Assembly (NCBI GenBank): GCA_918026815.1
Contig: CAKJVC010000014.1
Coordinates: 1,178,001 to 1,242,000, forward strand
DNA length: 64,000 nucleotides
Direction: 5' to 3'
Origin: Chalara sp. BL73
Lineage: Eukaryota; Ascomycota; Leotiomycetes; Helotiales
Shown: one piece after another, positions 23,001 to 34,351 of the stretch
How positions within the stretch are numbered: the first letter of the stretch is position 1
How the letters are laid out: every line of letters begins with the position of its first letter
Translations under genes and position numbers: made by a program
Notes under the pieces: generated by a model
What the model was told of the DNA's origin: nothing
Database searches by the model: none
The model's input: the letters and a program-made list of their open reading frames with translations, nothing else

Positions 23001-25159
23001 GTTGCATTGCATTAGAACATTCTCTTTCGTCCGACTTCCATCCATTAGTTTTCTTCTAGATTCGTCTTCTGTGTGACGTCGTTGGGAGGCACATGTTACC
23101 GCCGAGATACGGTGCAGTTATTGTTATTCGCACCATGAGTTAGTTGATGGCAGGTCGCCACATGGCCGGCGTTTATGCCCGAACCCAAACCTTGGTAAGA
23201 AGGTTTTAAGATTACGAACAATTTTCAGGAACGCGTTACCGACTGCACGGCGTCTGGCGTCTATTCATTCAGGGATGGAATGGATCCCATAGAAATCGAA
23301 TGAGAACATTTCCTCCCCCTGCATATGCAATTAAAAACAAAGCGTTGGCCATTTGTTCCCGGAGGGCCATTAGCCCTAACCTTTACAGTAACGAGGCTGA
23401 GGCTCAGCCAGATTCCAAACCAAATCCGATCCAGCTAAGCTCAGGTAATCAAAACATGACAGGTCTTGTTTGACCACTTCTGTTTAGAGTGTCCCGCCCC
23501 CAAACGTCTTACGTTCCTAAGCCTCAGAGGCCAAAAATAAGTTATGTTACTGTATCTTGCGACGAACGTCCCAGAAGCGAGTAGTGATGTGTTACTGTAT
23601 TTGGTGAGCAGAAGAAGAATGAGGAGAAGTGAGATTGTATGTTTGAGGGGGGTTGTTGCTTGGGCCGTCTCGCTACGCGGGTCACAACAGGGAAAGCGTC
23701 TTTGTCTGTTGTCTAGTTGTCTTTCTCACTCTATAGCTAGTCAATCAATCAATCAAATCACTTCTCAAGTCTCATCATCATCTACCCTTATCCAACCAAA
23801 GGGTTTCAACATCAACCGAAGATCGCGCTCTCGAAAGTAGTTGGTTGTTTTTTGCGAACAAATGCGGCAATGAGGCACAGCGACGCACTAGTATGTAGGT
23901 ATGTTCAGCAAAAGTGGGTGGCCTGAGAAACATGGCTATACTATTGGCATCGCATCACATCGCGTCTCTCATCACGAGATTTCCACGCGGGATCTAATTG
24001 TGGACGAGGCAGCCAACCCGTCCGTCCATCCGGCAACTCTAAATCCTGCTACAACATCAACATCACTTCTGCTGGTGGCTCATATATAATCCTCATTTCT
24101 TTGCTGGCCGGGTAATTAGATAAAAGATTCTACGGCTCTGTAGCTACTTAGAGCTTTGAAGGCTGACCCGAGGGACGGTTGGAAGCGGTGATCATGATCG
24201 ACGTGCTACCTCGCTTGCTATTTAAAGGGGGGGCTATGCTCCAATACCGTGTGAGCCTCTATACGTTTGCAACACCACCAACCTTACTTGTCCATACAGA
24301 TTGAAGATGTGATTGTATCGTAGGGCAGAAGAAAGAAGGCGTTCACCCCACATTGCAGAGTGCAGCTGGATGTTTCAATCTCCGGTTGAATGCTGCCGTA
24401 GAGATCTCCCCTAGCTCTGCTGCACATGGCGCAACATGCTGCAACATTGCAACATTAATCTCCAGCTCCGAGTAGTTGCCAGGAGCTGTAGGTAGGTAGA
24501 TAGCTGTCTTGCTCTTCCCGTGCTTTGCTTTGTCGTCCCCCAGTCCCACAACGCTGCGTCTCATGAGAACCCATGTCTTCAGCTCCGGTGCTTCGCTGAT
24601 ATCTACCTGCCGGCTGTGGTGACATCTCAAGGCAATGTCATGCCCTGCGTCGACCGAATAAGGAAACCGAATGCTGTATGAGGCAGACTCTGCCTCTCTG
24701 CTCCTTCCTCTCCCAGCCACCTAACGCAATGCAAGTCAATGCAAGATATACCGTAGCATAGACTCCCATAGAACTGCAAGGGACAAAAAGAACATGTTTG
24801 ATTTATAATGTTTTCTTGAATTTCGTGACAGGTAAAAGACAGGCTAGATGCTACGCTAAAGAACAGGACGACAAAGAAGGGTATACCCATTTTTTAAAAC
24901 TAGAGGAGTTTTGTGACCAGATAGAATCGTTTCCCCCCTCTAAAAACGATTCTCCTCGTGATTCAACCCAAACCCCGTTATGTTTCTAATTTTGAATCCC
25001 GAGAACGCCGTCGTAACCCAAATATAAAAGCAAACACAATGAGGGGGAACGCCGTGCTAATGCAGTCAATATGTACTCCGATTTTTCTTTCAATACAATT
25101 AATCCCTTTTCCCTTTTGGCGTGAATTTTTTGATAAAGATGTTGGATGGCTGGAGGTGC
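20075..25159. other. Gene-poor region, 5.1 kb, no supported gene
   Basis: Only short open frames (60-125 codons) are present, on both strands. The most peptide-like are plus 21147-21395 and 21585-21791, and minus 22345-22551 (ATG start, 68 codons) and 24343-24720 (125 codons). None shows a domain, splice-joined extension or signal peptide, so I treat them as chance or decayed coding sequence. Simple TCAATCAATCAA repeats occur near 23740. Confidence 0.5.
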
Positions 25160-26603
25160 TTATGTGCTTCGGCGCTGCTTGCACTTCTCGTGTGCCATGT
25201 GTCCATTTCTTGCTGTGGTACGAGTGAACTCAGCACCACAGTTCGGGCAGCTGGACTTGGTGGCTTGGCCTGACTTTTCACGTTGATGCCGTAAAAGGTT
25301 GCTAAATGTAGAGAACTGCCGGCCGTTGCACCCATGCTCCCAGCATTGAGGCTTGGGGCGACTGTGCACCACTCTTACGTGGTCAGGCTCCATCTTCAAA
25401 TTGGCGTTGTTGTAGACGTTGTGCATTTGCTGCATATTTGGTTGATCTGATGATGATGAGAGAGAGTGTGGCCGAGGACTAGATAAATGTTAGGGATTAT
25501 GCCAGATGGCTAGGTAGAGACTTACACAAAATTGTTTAAACTGTCGTTCATGAGACCATAGTTGGGCATTCCTACGAAAGCAGGGAACGCTGACATATCG
25601 TTTGATGGCATAGAGAAAGTATTTCCATATAGATCAGCTGTTGGATCCCCCAACTGTGGTGTAAAACCCCCAGCGAGATAATTTGGACTGCCCATCGCAG
25701 ACATGCTTGGAGATCCTTGAGAGCCCTGAGAGAGATGCGGTGACGGTGTAAGACCATTGTTTGAGAATTCTGAAAGCGTTCTAGACATCATTTCTGGTGA
25801 TGGTCTGGGAGATATGCTATATGGGTTACTTGTTGATCTATCCCTTCTCATCCGAACTTTGGAATCTCTTCTCGACAGCTCCCTCTGGCGCTTTAGTTCC
25901 CGCTGCTCAGGTGTAAGGTTCCCCCGGGGTGGGCTTGAAGAAACGGATCGTGTGTACATGGGCATCAGTTTCTCATCATACGGGTTTAACGTGCTATTCA
26001 GCATAGGCGGGCTCATTTGCTGTGGGAAAAATTGATCGCCTGAATCAAAACGAGGCCATGTATACGATGGTTGTATACCGGCATCAAACCGGTTGTCATA
26101 TTGCTGGACGCCAACCGCACTGCGACGACTGTAAGCTGGGGAAATTTGATAATCCATAGATTCTTGATTTACCTCATGTTCGCTGGAAAAGAATTGGACC
26201 TCGAGATGGGTTGTCGAGAAGTGGTATCGCTGGGAAGAGTTGGGACTGAATCGAGTCTCAATAAAGGTGGTGGTTGTGTAGATTGATCTTCAGAAGTCCC
26301 AGTAAAACTCCAATTTGCATCAAGGTCCTCCTGTGAGAAATCGGGAAATGGTGTGAGCTGTTGTGGTTGAGGTGCAGAGATGAAGTTGGATGTAGATGGA
26401 AGTGGGTCAGGATCGAGGAATGTTGAACTTGAAGTAGTAGGACCCTCAGTAGACAGTGATGTTCCTTCTTCCTGGTTTGACGAAGCAGGAGCCTTTATAT
26501 TGAGATGTTGAAACTGTGTGGTTGCGGTAGATAAATGGGAGTTGGATCGGGATCTAGACGGGAGTGAGTCTTCGGCACTCTGATCTATATAACACGAATC
26601 CAT
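25160..26603 (-). CDS. Atypical C2H2 zinc-finger transcription factor
   Basis: Three exons: 26603-26173, 26128-25526, 25478-25160; introns 44 nt and 47 nt. The first acceptor is ambiguous: TTACAG gives exon 2 from 26128, while CGCAG nine bases later also keeps frame and drops three residues. The product is 450 residues. Exons 1-2 encode a Ser/Pro/Gln-rich low-complexity region with a basic patch (about [19 protein letters not shown]). The C-terminus holds two linked fingers: CWEHGC...[10 protein letters not shown] (Cys390, Cys395, His409) and [17 protein letters not shown] (Cys422, Cys425, His438), ending MAHEKC. Finger 1 lacks an obvious second His, so this is a variant finger pair as in a conserved group of filamentous fungal regulators. 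Nuclear DNA-binding regulator; targets unknown. A TATA-like box lies 114 bases upstream. Confidence 0.88.
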
Positions 26604-26711
26604 CTTGTTCCAATGGATGAGGCTGAGAAGCTAAGATGGATTCACATACGATTAGATAGAGGATTGAAGGATGACTCCAAATAGACTGGGAGGAGGAGGC
26701 TCTGTAGGATC

Positions 26712-26717
26712 TTATAA
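26712..26717 (-). promoter_or_regulatory. TATA-like box of the C2H2 gene
   Basis: The minus strand reads TTTATAAG about 114 bases before the ATG at 26603. The same 8-base word sits at a similar distance upstream of the lactonase gene. Assigned by position only. Confidence 0.35.
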
Positions 26718-27272
26718 ACAAGTCTTAACAAGTACAGAACGGGCTGCTTGGGTCAACACTGAGCGTGGAGAAGGCCAGCTATTTTGGGGCTCTGATGGAT
26801 TGGGATTTGTAGGAGCATAGAAATCATGGCCTCCGCCTCACTCTGGATGGGGAACCAAGGTCATATTGTACCAGAACTTAGGTAGCAAGGGCATCGAAGT
26901 ATGATGAATGTCATTGGTAGATCTCGGAAGCTTGGCAGGTCTTGTTGAAGGATCAAAACCCGGACGCCGGCTGGCTCTCTCTATGGGTAGAATGATGGTG
27001 AGCAGGGACCGGGAACAACTCTTAGTGTCAGAGGTCACCCTGGTCCTGCCTGCCATCACAGTCGACTAAAATTCCCGCTGGGTGGGTTTGCAGTCCCAGG
27101 CTACTCATGGTGCCTGTTGGTTGTTAGCTTGGCCCCAAAAAAAGGTGCGAGTTTGGCATGATTGAAGAGCACTTGGCGTCCATAGCTGGGCTTTCTAAGA
27201 TCAGTCAGGCTCCATAATAATACCCAGGCAAGCAGTTAGCTCGCGCCAGTCTGCGCCGCATCTGACCTAACT

Positions 27273-27292
27273 ACTACTCTTAGCGGAGTAGT
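27273..27292. repeat. Short perfect inverted repeat
   Basis: ACTACTC and GAGTAGT are separated by six bases (TTAGCG). The 7-base arms form a perfect stem about 670 bases upstream of the C2H2 gene. It could be a dimeric regulator site or chance. Confidence 0.35.
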
Positions 27293-27320
27293 CGAGCCAC
27301 ACCTATTATTATATTTAAAA

Positions 27321-27374
27321 TAGCCGGACGTTTCAATTAGCCGGGCTTGCACATGTAAGCGCGATTAGCCGAGC
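27321..27374. repeat. Three TAGCCG-core direct repeats
   Basis: TAGCCGGAC (27321), TAGCCGGGC (27338) and TAGCCGAGC (27366) share a TAGCCGRRC-like core within 55 bases. They lie about 720 bases upstream of the C2H2 gene. CGG cores are typical of fungal zinc-cluster sites, but no function is shown. Confidence 0.4.
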
Positions 27375-30231
27375 ATGCGACTTTGTCAACAGCGCCCAGC
27401 AGACGAGCTTGCCAATGATGACATAGATAAACATATACTGTAAAGAAATTAGGCTTGGATACCATCTAATAGTTCGATATCCATGATGGTTGATATGTGC
27501 TGTAGGTACAACAGATGAAACACTTCACCAACTGTAGTCAAGGTTTCAAAATTTTCGGAAAACCAGCTTCTTCGAAATATTCTGCCTTCATTTTTGTCTA
27601 TCCCTCAATAATTTACTATCATTGCTCACGCCAAAAGAGCGACCACAGGATTAATTTACCTATCCAACTGTTCTGGAGGTTCTCCGTCCTAACAGTTCCT
27701 CTGCGGCACGGTTGATCGATCTCAAGCTCTCAAATCGTCCGAAGTCCATATTTGATCAGACAAGAATGGAGTGGAGCAAGTCGTTGTCAGACTACCTGAA
27801 TTTAGAGTTGAGTTAGATTTGCATCATGCTCACCTCACCTCACCCTCACTAGCCACAGCAATTTTTATGCTACGAGTGTTTCAACATAAAGTTTGAGAAT
27901 TAACGTAGTATGGCATCGCGTGCGGCGCGACGGTAGCACTGTTGAGATGATAGTAAAGATCGATGGCAAATGCAACGGCGTTCAATACAAAACGGGAGGC
28001 TACCTTATTGGGTTATGTGCAGGGCTTACATTATACTGAAGGTTTACTTACTGTGCAGTAGTCAGAACTCAGGTAAGCTGGCAAAATGCACCTTCCCGAT
28101 GGCTTATTGTCCATCACGTGAGCAATAGCCGTCTTCGATGACCCCTTTTCTAGTAAATGGCCAGTACGACGATACGACGGCCATCACAAGTACGTGCAGG
28201 GATGGCAAAATTATATGCTTCTAATTCTCTCCATATAATTATTGATTTACAACGCTCAAGCCCCTTTATTAAGTGTATCGGATAATGCGCCATTCCCAGC
28301 CTGGTGTAGTCGATCCCGAATCGAGCCGCCAGGAACCGTTTTTACCATCATTTTGACCTATGATGTCGACAGAAACATTGCGACCGATCTCGAAGACCGA
28401 GTTCGGTGTTTCCAGACTGTAAGACCTAATTGCACTGGAAATAAGTATCGCCATGTTAATCTTACGAATCTAATTTCTCGTGCTGCGTACTAAAATCTCT
28501 TGCTCGTGTGTTCCCAGGCCCACAGCGACAATTTAGCAATATCCTATTTCTGAAAATGTAATGATATAGTTCCGCACAATGAGTAGTGAAATTGCATTTA
28601 ATGATTCAATATGTAATATTGCGAGGACAGGAAGCTCATTTCCAGAAACAGACAGCTTGGGGCTGGGGAGATACGCAGTAAACTCTCCGGTTGGGTCATA
28701 AGAGCTAAAATCTCGTGGTTATTTGAGATGGAAGTTGGGCCATGCGCCCTGTTTGAATCGGATTGCATGTTGGCCTTCTTGGCTTGTCGAACCCCGGAAT
28801 TCAGCCTCCCGGGATGCTAAATTCGTACATATTATCCAATTATGCAGCCACAAATTTCCTCAGCCTTCTTGTCATGCTCAATCCAAACTCATTATGGTCA
28901 GCCACTGGTGAGACAAAAGGTTTAGTAAAGATCTTACTGCAGCAGTAGGAAAAGCCACGAGATCCGGTACTTTACTATATCGCCGTGACACTGGTCACAA
29001 GAATTTTCCACGTTATCTTGGCCATGTTTAGATAATGGGGTCTAGATGACTTGTCGCAACGAAAAAAATATCTGTGCTTCTCTCTCGTCAAAGGCGATGT
29101 CTTATGCGTCTTTTATGTATCCACCAATGTAGTTAAGGGCATACTAGACCAACAGCCTGACTGTGGCAGCAAAGATGGTATCTTCCTTTCCAATACAATA
29201 ATAAGTGGGACCGAGCGTCAACTTCCTCCAGTCAATGTACAATTTCTAAATAAACGCCCCTTGTTTCAGGAAACGCCAGACCTCCCCCCCAAGACCAATC
29301 ATGTAAAGTCCCATGCACTAGGGTAACAAAACAAAAAGAAAAAGCCTTGAAAACGTGCCGTCTTCACAGATACTTGTCAGGCATAGATATATCAGCGGCC
29401 TTTCTATCCATCCGACAAGCGGGAACTTCATAAGACAGGATTTCAGGATCGCTCTCCAAATCCGATGGCTCTGAAGCCTCATCGAGAATCAAGAAGAGCT
29501 GGTATTTCAGGATCGGTGGGGACACGCTTCAACCAGTCCCATCATCGCAACAGCAAGGCTGTGTGACTGCGGCGTGTTTAGCGGTTTGATCTTCCCCAGG
29601 GAATGACTGAGCCACCTTCAGAATACTCGTGACTAAAGTCGCCAACGGAAAATGTGCCGTGGTTCTTTTGTAGAAATATGCGAGGAACCTACTTCTGTTG
29701 AACCTAAATACAAACTGTCTTGCACCGTTCACAAAACATCAGAAATAGCATGTTGGCTTGTAAATGAATGGTTCGACCTCCCAGGTTGTCTTATCTATAC
29801 TGACGGACTGGTAAATCACTAAATATAGGAAATTTGCAGCGAGATTTCATGAAGTCTGCCGCCTAAGACTGTAATAAACGTTTAGAACTTCGCTGACCTG
29901 TATTATTCGTAAATCGCCTAAGCGCGGTAGGTATAAGTCTTCATGTTGGCTCTACCAACCCTCGAGCTCGCCGAACATCTAGAGAGGCGCCGAATCTCAA
30001 ATCCCAATCGCTATTGGCTCTAAAACACAAATCACATTATGAATGGTTAAATGTACATGTTTGTTTCCCTTCATACCGTTCCATAGTCGCTAAGGAGTTC
30101 GTCTACCTGCAATGAACTCCCCCAAAAATCAACCACCATTTCAATGTCGAAATGATCAAAGCTCGATCCCGAAGACGCTCAATAACTCCCTGTCGGTAAA
30201 AATAATTTTCGTACCAATGTATGCTCCCTAA

Positions 30232-33200
30232 TCAAAGTTTCCCGTGCCGTGCCTTGAAAATGGCTACCTTATCGTCATAAAAGAGTATCTCTCTCAGTCT
30301 CACGCGGACTTTGGATCGACCGTCGTCCGAGGTATCAGACTCGGAACCTGAATCATCATCGTGATCAGAAAGTTCCGATTCGGTTTCATCAGGGTCAATC
30401 TGTGCCGCAATTGCGGTTCCATTATCATCTTCTTCCTCGTCATCATCATCTTCGCTTGCTTCGTCATCACTGCCATCATCATCGGTTATGGTGCCCCCGG
30501 GACCGACGTTACCAAGGTGTGATGGTGTCTCAGGGATTCCATAGGACTCGTCGTGCGGTCTGTTTTCTAGGATCTCGAAACACTTGTGAGAAATTCCAAC
30601 ATAGCAAAGTTCTACCTCAGGCCGAAGAACAATGACATCTACAATCTGCATAGCAAGATCTCGTGGGTCAAACGAGGGGGTGACGTGGTCTGCGATAAAA
30701 GGAATGTTAAGGGAGCGAAGGTGTGGTATTTGAGGCAAGCGTTGTAGGAAATGGTGCTTGAAAAGCGTCAGTTTCAATCCCCAAAGAATAAACAATATCA
30801 AGAGAACGAAAGAAGTTTCTGCATACCCAGTCCTTGTACTCGATAGCTATGCTCAATTCTCGAAGACTGCTCATGCGTCCGCTAGTGATGAAATTTAGAA
30901 CATCACGGCTCGGCATCCAAGCTCGCCATCGTGGATTCTCCGAAGAACTTGTTGGACTCCTAGGAATTCCGTTCGAGCTATCTAGCATCAGCTTCTTTAG
31001 GCTTCCTCGATGTCGTTTCAAAGGCCCCCGATAAATGGCGTCCTAGAAGCTCGAATTAGCCAAGAGCTAGGGGCAAAACCTGGATCAATAAATCTTACAA
31101 TGGTAACACTCGAGGCGGAAGACCGTTTGCGGTCTTGGAGGAACAGAATTTCTAAGGTATTCGGTGCCAATGTCTCCTTCAAGAAGGAAATAAGGGCAGG
31201 TGAGACAGCATCCGTGTGGACCTTCTTGATGTTCAGATGATACTGTGATGATGAGCCCAGCGAATTTTTTGAGGAAGGGTTGCAATGATTGATTGGTGGT
31301 GAAGGGTGAAAGTGTTTTCGAAGCATAACCCATAGTTTGTCGTGCTGTGCACAATCAAGGATCGTCAAGTTAGTCAAAATTGACCAGTCGAAGGCTTTGG
31401 CGAGCACAGAAATGGACAGAGGCACACGCTCTAACTCTAATGTTTGCAGCCTGAGTTTACCGTCGAGCGTTTCTCTTTTCGGGGAAGGGGTTTCAGAAAT
31501 GTGTATATGCTTCCGGCTCTGCGATTTTGCCCTTCTGAGAGACTGTTCCACCGAAGATTCTGTCGCAGTAATATGATTCAGCCCCTCATTAATTGCGGAA
31601 ATACTATGTGCCGAAATCAGCGTGCTAAGGGAGTCCATGTCAGATTGGGCAGACTCGCCTCCAGAGATGTCAGGCTGCTGAGTGTTCAGATCGAACATGG
31701 TAGGACTATTCGTTATAGTCTCAACTGGAGCCTCGAGATTCAAGACAACTCCTCCATTAACAGTCGATGGAACCTCATGTTCATTTGAATAGTCAGCATT
31801 ACCGCCTTCCGTCGCACTCAGATCATGCTGCTGGAGCTGGCCATTCTGTGTTTCTGTCGGGACCACAATCTCGGCTGCAGGTGACTGTTGTGTAGGTGAA
31901 GCGACATCATACTTTGTTATTGTAGGTGCTCGACCCTTCTTCTCAGACTTAGTCTTTTTTGTTTTGCGAATATCATAAACACGACCCAAGAGTACGCCTA
32001 GAACTCCTCCCAATCTTTTCTCGCCAATAGTGCTCGCACCTGGCCACGACGCGTTGTGGTCGACTTGGTGCAACCCCGGCCCGTCCCAGGTGTTTGCAAA
32101 GTCTCGTCTACATGCCTTTTCTGAAATTCCAACCCGCAGCTCGCGTAGGCGGTCCTTTGACTTTGCAATAAGCACGCTCATTTCGTCCAAATAATCTAAC
32201 TCATCAATATCGAGCACTGATAAGCTCTTTAGTGGAGGGAGAACGCTGAGAGTTGGATACTCCACCCGGGACTGTGCGTACGAGAGAGGTGTTGACTGAG
32301 TAGGAACTGAATGGGCCAAAGCAGGAGAAACAGTCCAGCCGACCGTAGTCATCGTACTTCCATTCGTTCCAGAATTGGTGGTCGAAGCCGGGTTTGATCC
32401 CGTAGGTAGACTTCCTGACTCAGCATTATCATGCCAACGTACCCAAACTCGTTCCAGTCGGCAGTCTCGGGAATAGTTTCTGGTCTGGAGTGATGATAGA
32501 GCCAGCCAGACATCTCGCAGCACACCAGTTGGCATATCCCACACGAAGGTTTCGAGGTTGACCATTTTAGCCACTGCAACAGCGACTAGCGTTCCCAGCA
32601 TTTTCCCACTCTCCTTAGTAATTAGATATTCTTGTACCCAGTCTGGTGGTCCGTTTCCGAGAGAGAATTTGCGTGTATACTGGGAATAGTGATTCCCTAA
32701 TCTTCTCTTTTCGTTCTGGGGACCTAAAGCCATGCTATGGCTACATGTTGCGGCATTCATGGTTCCGCAATTCATGCACGCAAATTGTTGATTGGAATTT
32801 GGCGTATGGCAATCTCCCATCACTAGCGTCGCAAGTCCGTATGTAAGAGCATCTACACCAGTCCTTGGATCACTTGTTGCGTGTGCATCAGGCCATACTA
32901 TATCGAAGCGTGAATATATATAAGGAATAGCAATGTTGTGAAGGGCAGAATGAGTTAAAGCCAAAGCTGTCAGATCATTTGTATGTGTCACCTAAGCCAG
33001 GGTTAGCATAATTCCAAACTTCATGTTGCCTCGAGACATTACCTCTTTCACAATCTCCTTTAGTATATCCATTGGCAGATCCAACAGTCTTAAAGGACGT
33101 TCCTTTTCCACGATGGCCGTCCATTCCTGCTCCTTTTCCTTCAAAAGACTTGATATCTTGTGCCTAGCGTCCATGGGAGTCTTCTCGGATGTTGTCTCTA

Positions 33201-33357
33201 GCGGCGTATCCATTCCGGAGGTAGAAATTGAAGACTTTGAATCATCGCAGGGCTGTGATGCAGTAGAAGTTTTTGGAACGCATGCCAAATGCTCATCGGG
33301 ATGAGAGGAGTTGCTGTCGGAAGACGGATCGGGACTCAGCGTACTGGTGGTCATCAT
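30232..33357 (-). CDS. F-box / leucine-rich protein with acidic tail
   Basis: Four exons: 33357-33043, 32991-31099, 31042-30827, 30756-30232; introns 51, 56 and 70 nt, all phase 0. The product is 982 residues. The first in-frame ATG pair is at 33357/33354; the longer open frame upstream has only a GTG. An F-box-like segment (about 88-135) reads LRLLDLPMDILKEIVKE, spans the first splice, and continues NDLTALALTHSALHNIAIPY. The rest has scattered leucine-rich motifs (LKSLSVLDIDELDYL, LRTLELER-type, LTILDCA, LRSLNIPF). The last 100 residues are strongly acidic (DDDGSDDEASEDDDDEEED) and end in a basic stretch. F-box proteins bind Skp1 and select substrates for SCF ubiquitin ligases; the substrate is unknown. 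It is divergent from the Munc13-like gene, sharing a 1 kb promoter region. Confidence 0.87.
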
Positions 33358-34351
33358 GATCTGTGTTGATGGTGACGAGTATTTGAACTTTGGAGTTTGA
33401 ACACTTGTGCCTGCTTTCCCTCGACAGATTCCAGAGCTGAACACTGCATGCTTAGTTGACAAAGGACCATGCACAGCATCCAGTCAAATAGAAATCAAAG
33501 CTATAGTTTGAATTTTGGTCGGCGATGGAGATGTCCTCTTTTGCAATGTACAGACGGTGAGGGCATGAAACAATTTGAGGTTGTCGAGAGCTACCCAGAG
33601 CTTGGGCGGCTTCAGTTGAATGGTCAACCGGATCCACCAAACAAGAAGACCCTTGGACCAGTCAACACGTGATCCAGAATCCAAGGCGGGAGCAATACGG
33701 ACGGGAATGTTGAACCTGTGCTCCTTTCTTGAATCTCTTCTAAACTACAGATTACTGAAGGAAAATAAGACCTATCTACGCAACATGATTTTCATCCTAG
33801 ATATTGTTTTGGCGACCAAGGTTGTGTGCTCTTTCTAAACATTCATATTCTATATAACTTCCACGCTGCCATTGAGATTAGAGTTGATCTTTGAATACTA
33901 CATATTTAACTGAGATTAGAGCGCACATGATCCTCAGACTAGGACAATAGATGAGAAGAAAAATAATTATACCTGGATCAATTCTAAATCTATTTTGAGC
34001 CTCCAAATACGCGGCCCACCTTATGTAAGACGGCGATGTGGAGAACCACATAGTGGGGCATGAAGGGATGCATCCCTGCGCTCGACCAACCTATGTCACG
34101 GATTGTCACCACAATCCAAAACGACTTGCTTGCAAGAACTTACACACAGTGTAATATTTGTGCAATACAAGAGCTGTGCAGAGGTATTCACTCAATATGT
34201 TTGGTGATTAATCCTTCTTGTACAGGCCAAAAATCCCCCACAGTATACGCCCAAATCCAACACGACTTAGGCAAGAACGCAAAACAAGATTGTTGCCACA
34301 CACAACACAGTCAAATTTGCAAGCCGGGAAGAATCTCCCTAGATATACACA
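33358..34351. other. Divergent promoter region, F-box / Munc13-like genes
   Basis: About 1 kb between divergent starts. Open frames here are short. One ATG frame, 34060-34398, overlaps the downstream start codon out of frame and could act as an upstream ORF if the transcript begins that far up. Confidence 0.55.

Larger units (their letters stand above)
26604..30231. other. Gene-poor region, 3.6 kb
   Basis: No supported gene. Notable contents are a small inverted repeat (27273-27292), three TAGCCG repeats (27321-27374), and a minus-strand frame of about 54 codons at 29528-29364 without a start codon. That frame is acidic (contains PSDLESDPEILSYEVPACR), ends in a stop, and could be the last exon of a decayed gene. 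The remaining frames (27515, 28242, 29051 and others) show nothing recognisable. Confidence 0.5.

Noticed and set aside
33358..33474. N-terminal extension of the F-box protein
   Set aside because: The open frame continues upstream but has only a GTG, no ATG, and no good acceptor was found to join an earlier exon.
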